A stretch of DNA of 64,000 nt, taken from NCBI RefSeq assembly GCF_019297855.1, contig NZ_CP079194.1, forward strand, positions 3,025,501 to 3,089,500, in the 5' to 3' direction. The notes beneath the pieces were generated by a model. It ran no database searches, was not told where the DNA came from, and worked only from the letters and a program-made list of their open reading frames with translations. Positions 63,877 through 64,000 of this stretch are shown one piece after another. Both the position numbers and the translations under genes were made by a program. How positions within the stretch are numbered: position 1 is the first letter of the stretch; each line of letters opens with the position of its first letter. The DNA comes from Gymnodinialimonas ceratoperidinii. Its GTDB lineage: Bacteria; Pseudomonadota; Alphaproteobacteria; Rhodobacterales; Rhodobacteraceae.

Positions 63877-64000
63877 TCAGGGGGTGTTGAGGACTTCCTG
63901 GCAGCGGGTGTGAGCGGCGGTGACGCGGTCCATCTCGTAGAAATGATCCGGATTGGTGGGCTGCGCGACGGCGGCCATGGTGCGTGCCGCGGTGGCGAGG
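63877..64000 (-). CDS. Partial hypothetical protein, C-terminal 40 residues
   Basis: An open minus-strand frame runs off the right edge. The last residues are AQPTNPDHFYEMDRVTAAH, then TRCQEVLNTP and a TGA stop at 63877-63879. It converges with the aminotransferase gene. I do not recognise the family from this short piece. Confidence 0.5.
   Translation of the reverse strand, partial: LATAARTMAAVAQPTNPDHFYEMDRVTAAHTRCQEVLNTP

Overview
The window is GC-rich alphaproteobacterial chromosome and looks like the Roseobacter/Rhodobacteraceae group (Rhodobacterales). The evidence is a nuo (complex I) operon interrupted by small accessory genes of the kind I associate with that group (proteins resembling DUF5333 and DUF5337), a birA-coaX-rnj tail on nuo, a leucine-degradation (liu) cluster, a gamma-glutamyl polyamine-type cluster, and Rhodobacterales-style intergenic repeats. 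I see no rRNA, tRNA, CRISPR array, insertion sequence or prophage. Everything was read by eye, without database searches.

Layout. 1-7.7 kb: an AlkB-like alkane monooxygenase, a DUF815 ATPase, tatABC (minus strand), an orphan Fe3+/spermidine-type ABC ATPase, a non-canonical SDR, a Hint-domain protein and a SnoaL-like protein. 7.9-13.4 kb (plus strand): prfC, a probably frameshifted hypothetical gene, two further unknowns and a DEAD-box RNA helicase with a long basic/acidic repeat tail. A strong bidirectional terminator at 13.4 kb separates it from the next block. 13.4-36.8 kb (minus strand): rnj, coaX, birA, nuoN, M, L, K, J, a carboxymuconolactone-decarboxylase-like gene, nuoI, H, a lipoprotein, nuoG, three small genes, nuoF, two small genes, nuoE, one secreted protein, nuoD, C, B, A. 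All 14 subunits are present, with eight accessory genes between them. 36.9-38.1 kb: an arsR-SRPBCC-YCII operon with its own operator-like palindrome. 38.1-48 kb (minus strand): an acyl-CoA synthetase and the leucine/isovalerate catabolic genes (ivd, mccB, mccA, GST, HMG-CoA lyase, enoyl-CoA hydratase). 48.1-51.8 kb: a frameshifted nitronate monooxygenase, a PhzF-like protein, a TerB-like protein and a PhnD-like binding protein. 51.9-63.8 kb (plus strand): a polar-amino-acid-type ABC transporter, two glutamine-synthetase-like gamma-glutamyl ligases, a class I glutamine amidotransferase, a PuuB-like FAD oxidase, a DegT aminotransferase and a class III aminotransferase, a plausible uptake and degradation unit for polyamines or related amines. 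The right edge cuts a minus-strand gene.

The most unusual non-coding structure is a pair of four-unit palindrome arrays at 54.8 kb and 62.3 kb. Every unit is centred on TTGCAA, and centres are spaced exactly 22 bp in one array and 23 bp in the other. The second array reads as a diverged inverted copy of the first, with paired (compensatory) substitutions. A second repeat family (CCTTCATCTTTTC, two or three bases, AAATACGG) occurs nine times, always between genes, and three copies are followed by a G-run/C-run hairpin. Two genes (9.5-10.2 kb and 48.1-49.1 kb) appear to carry single-base frameshifts.
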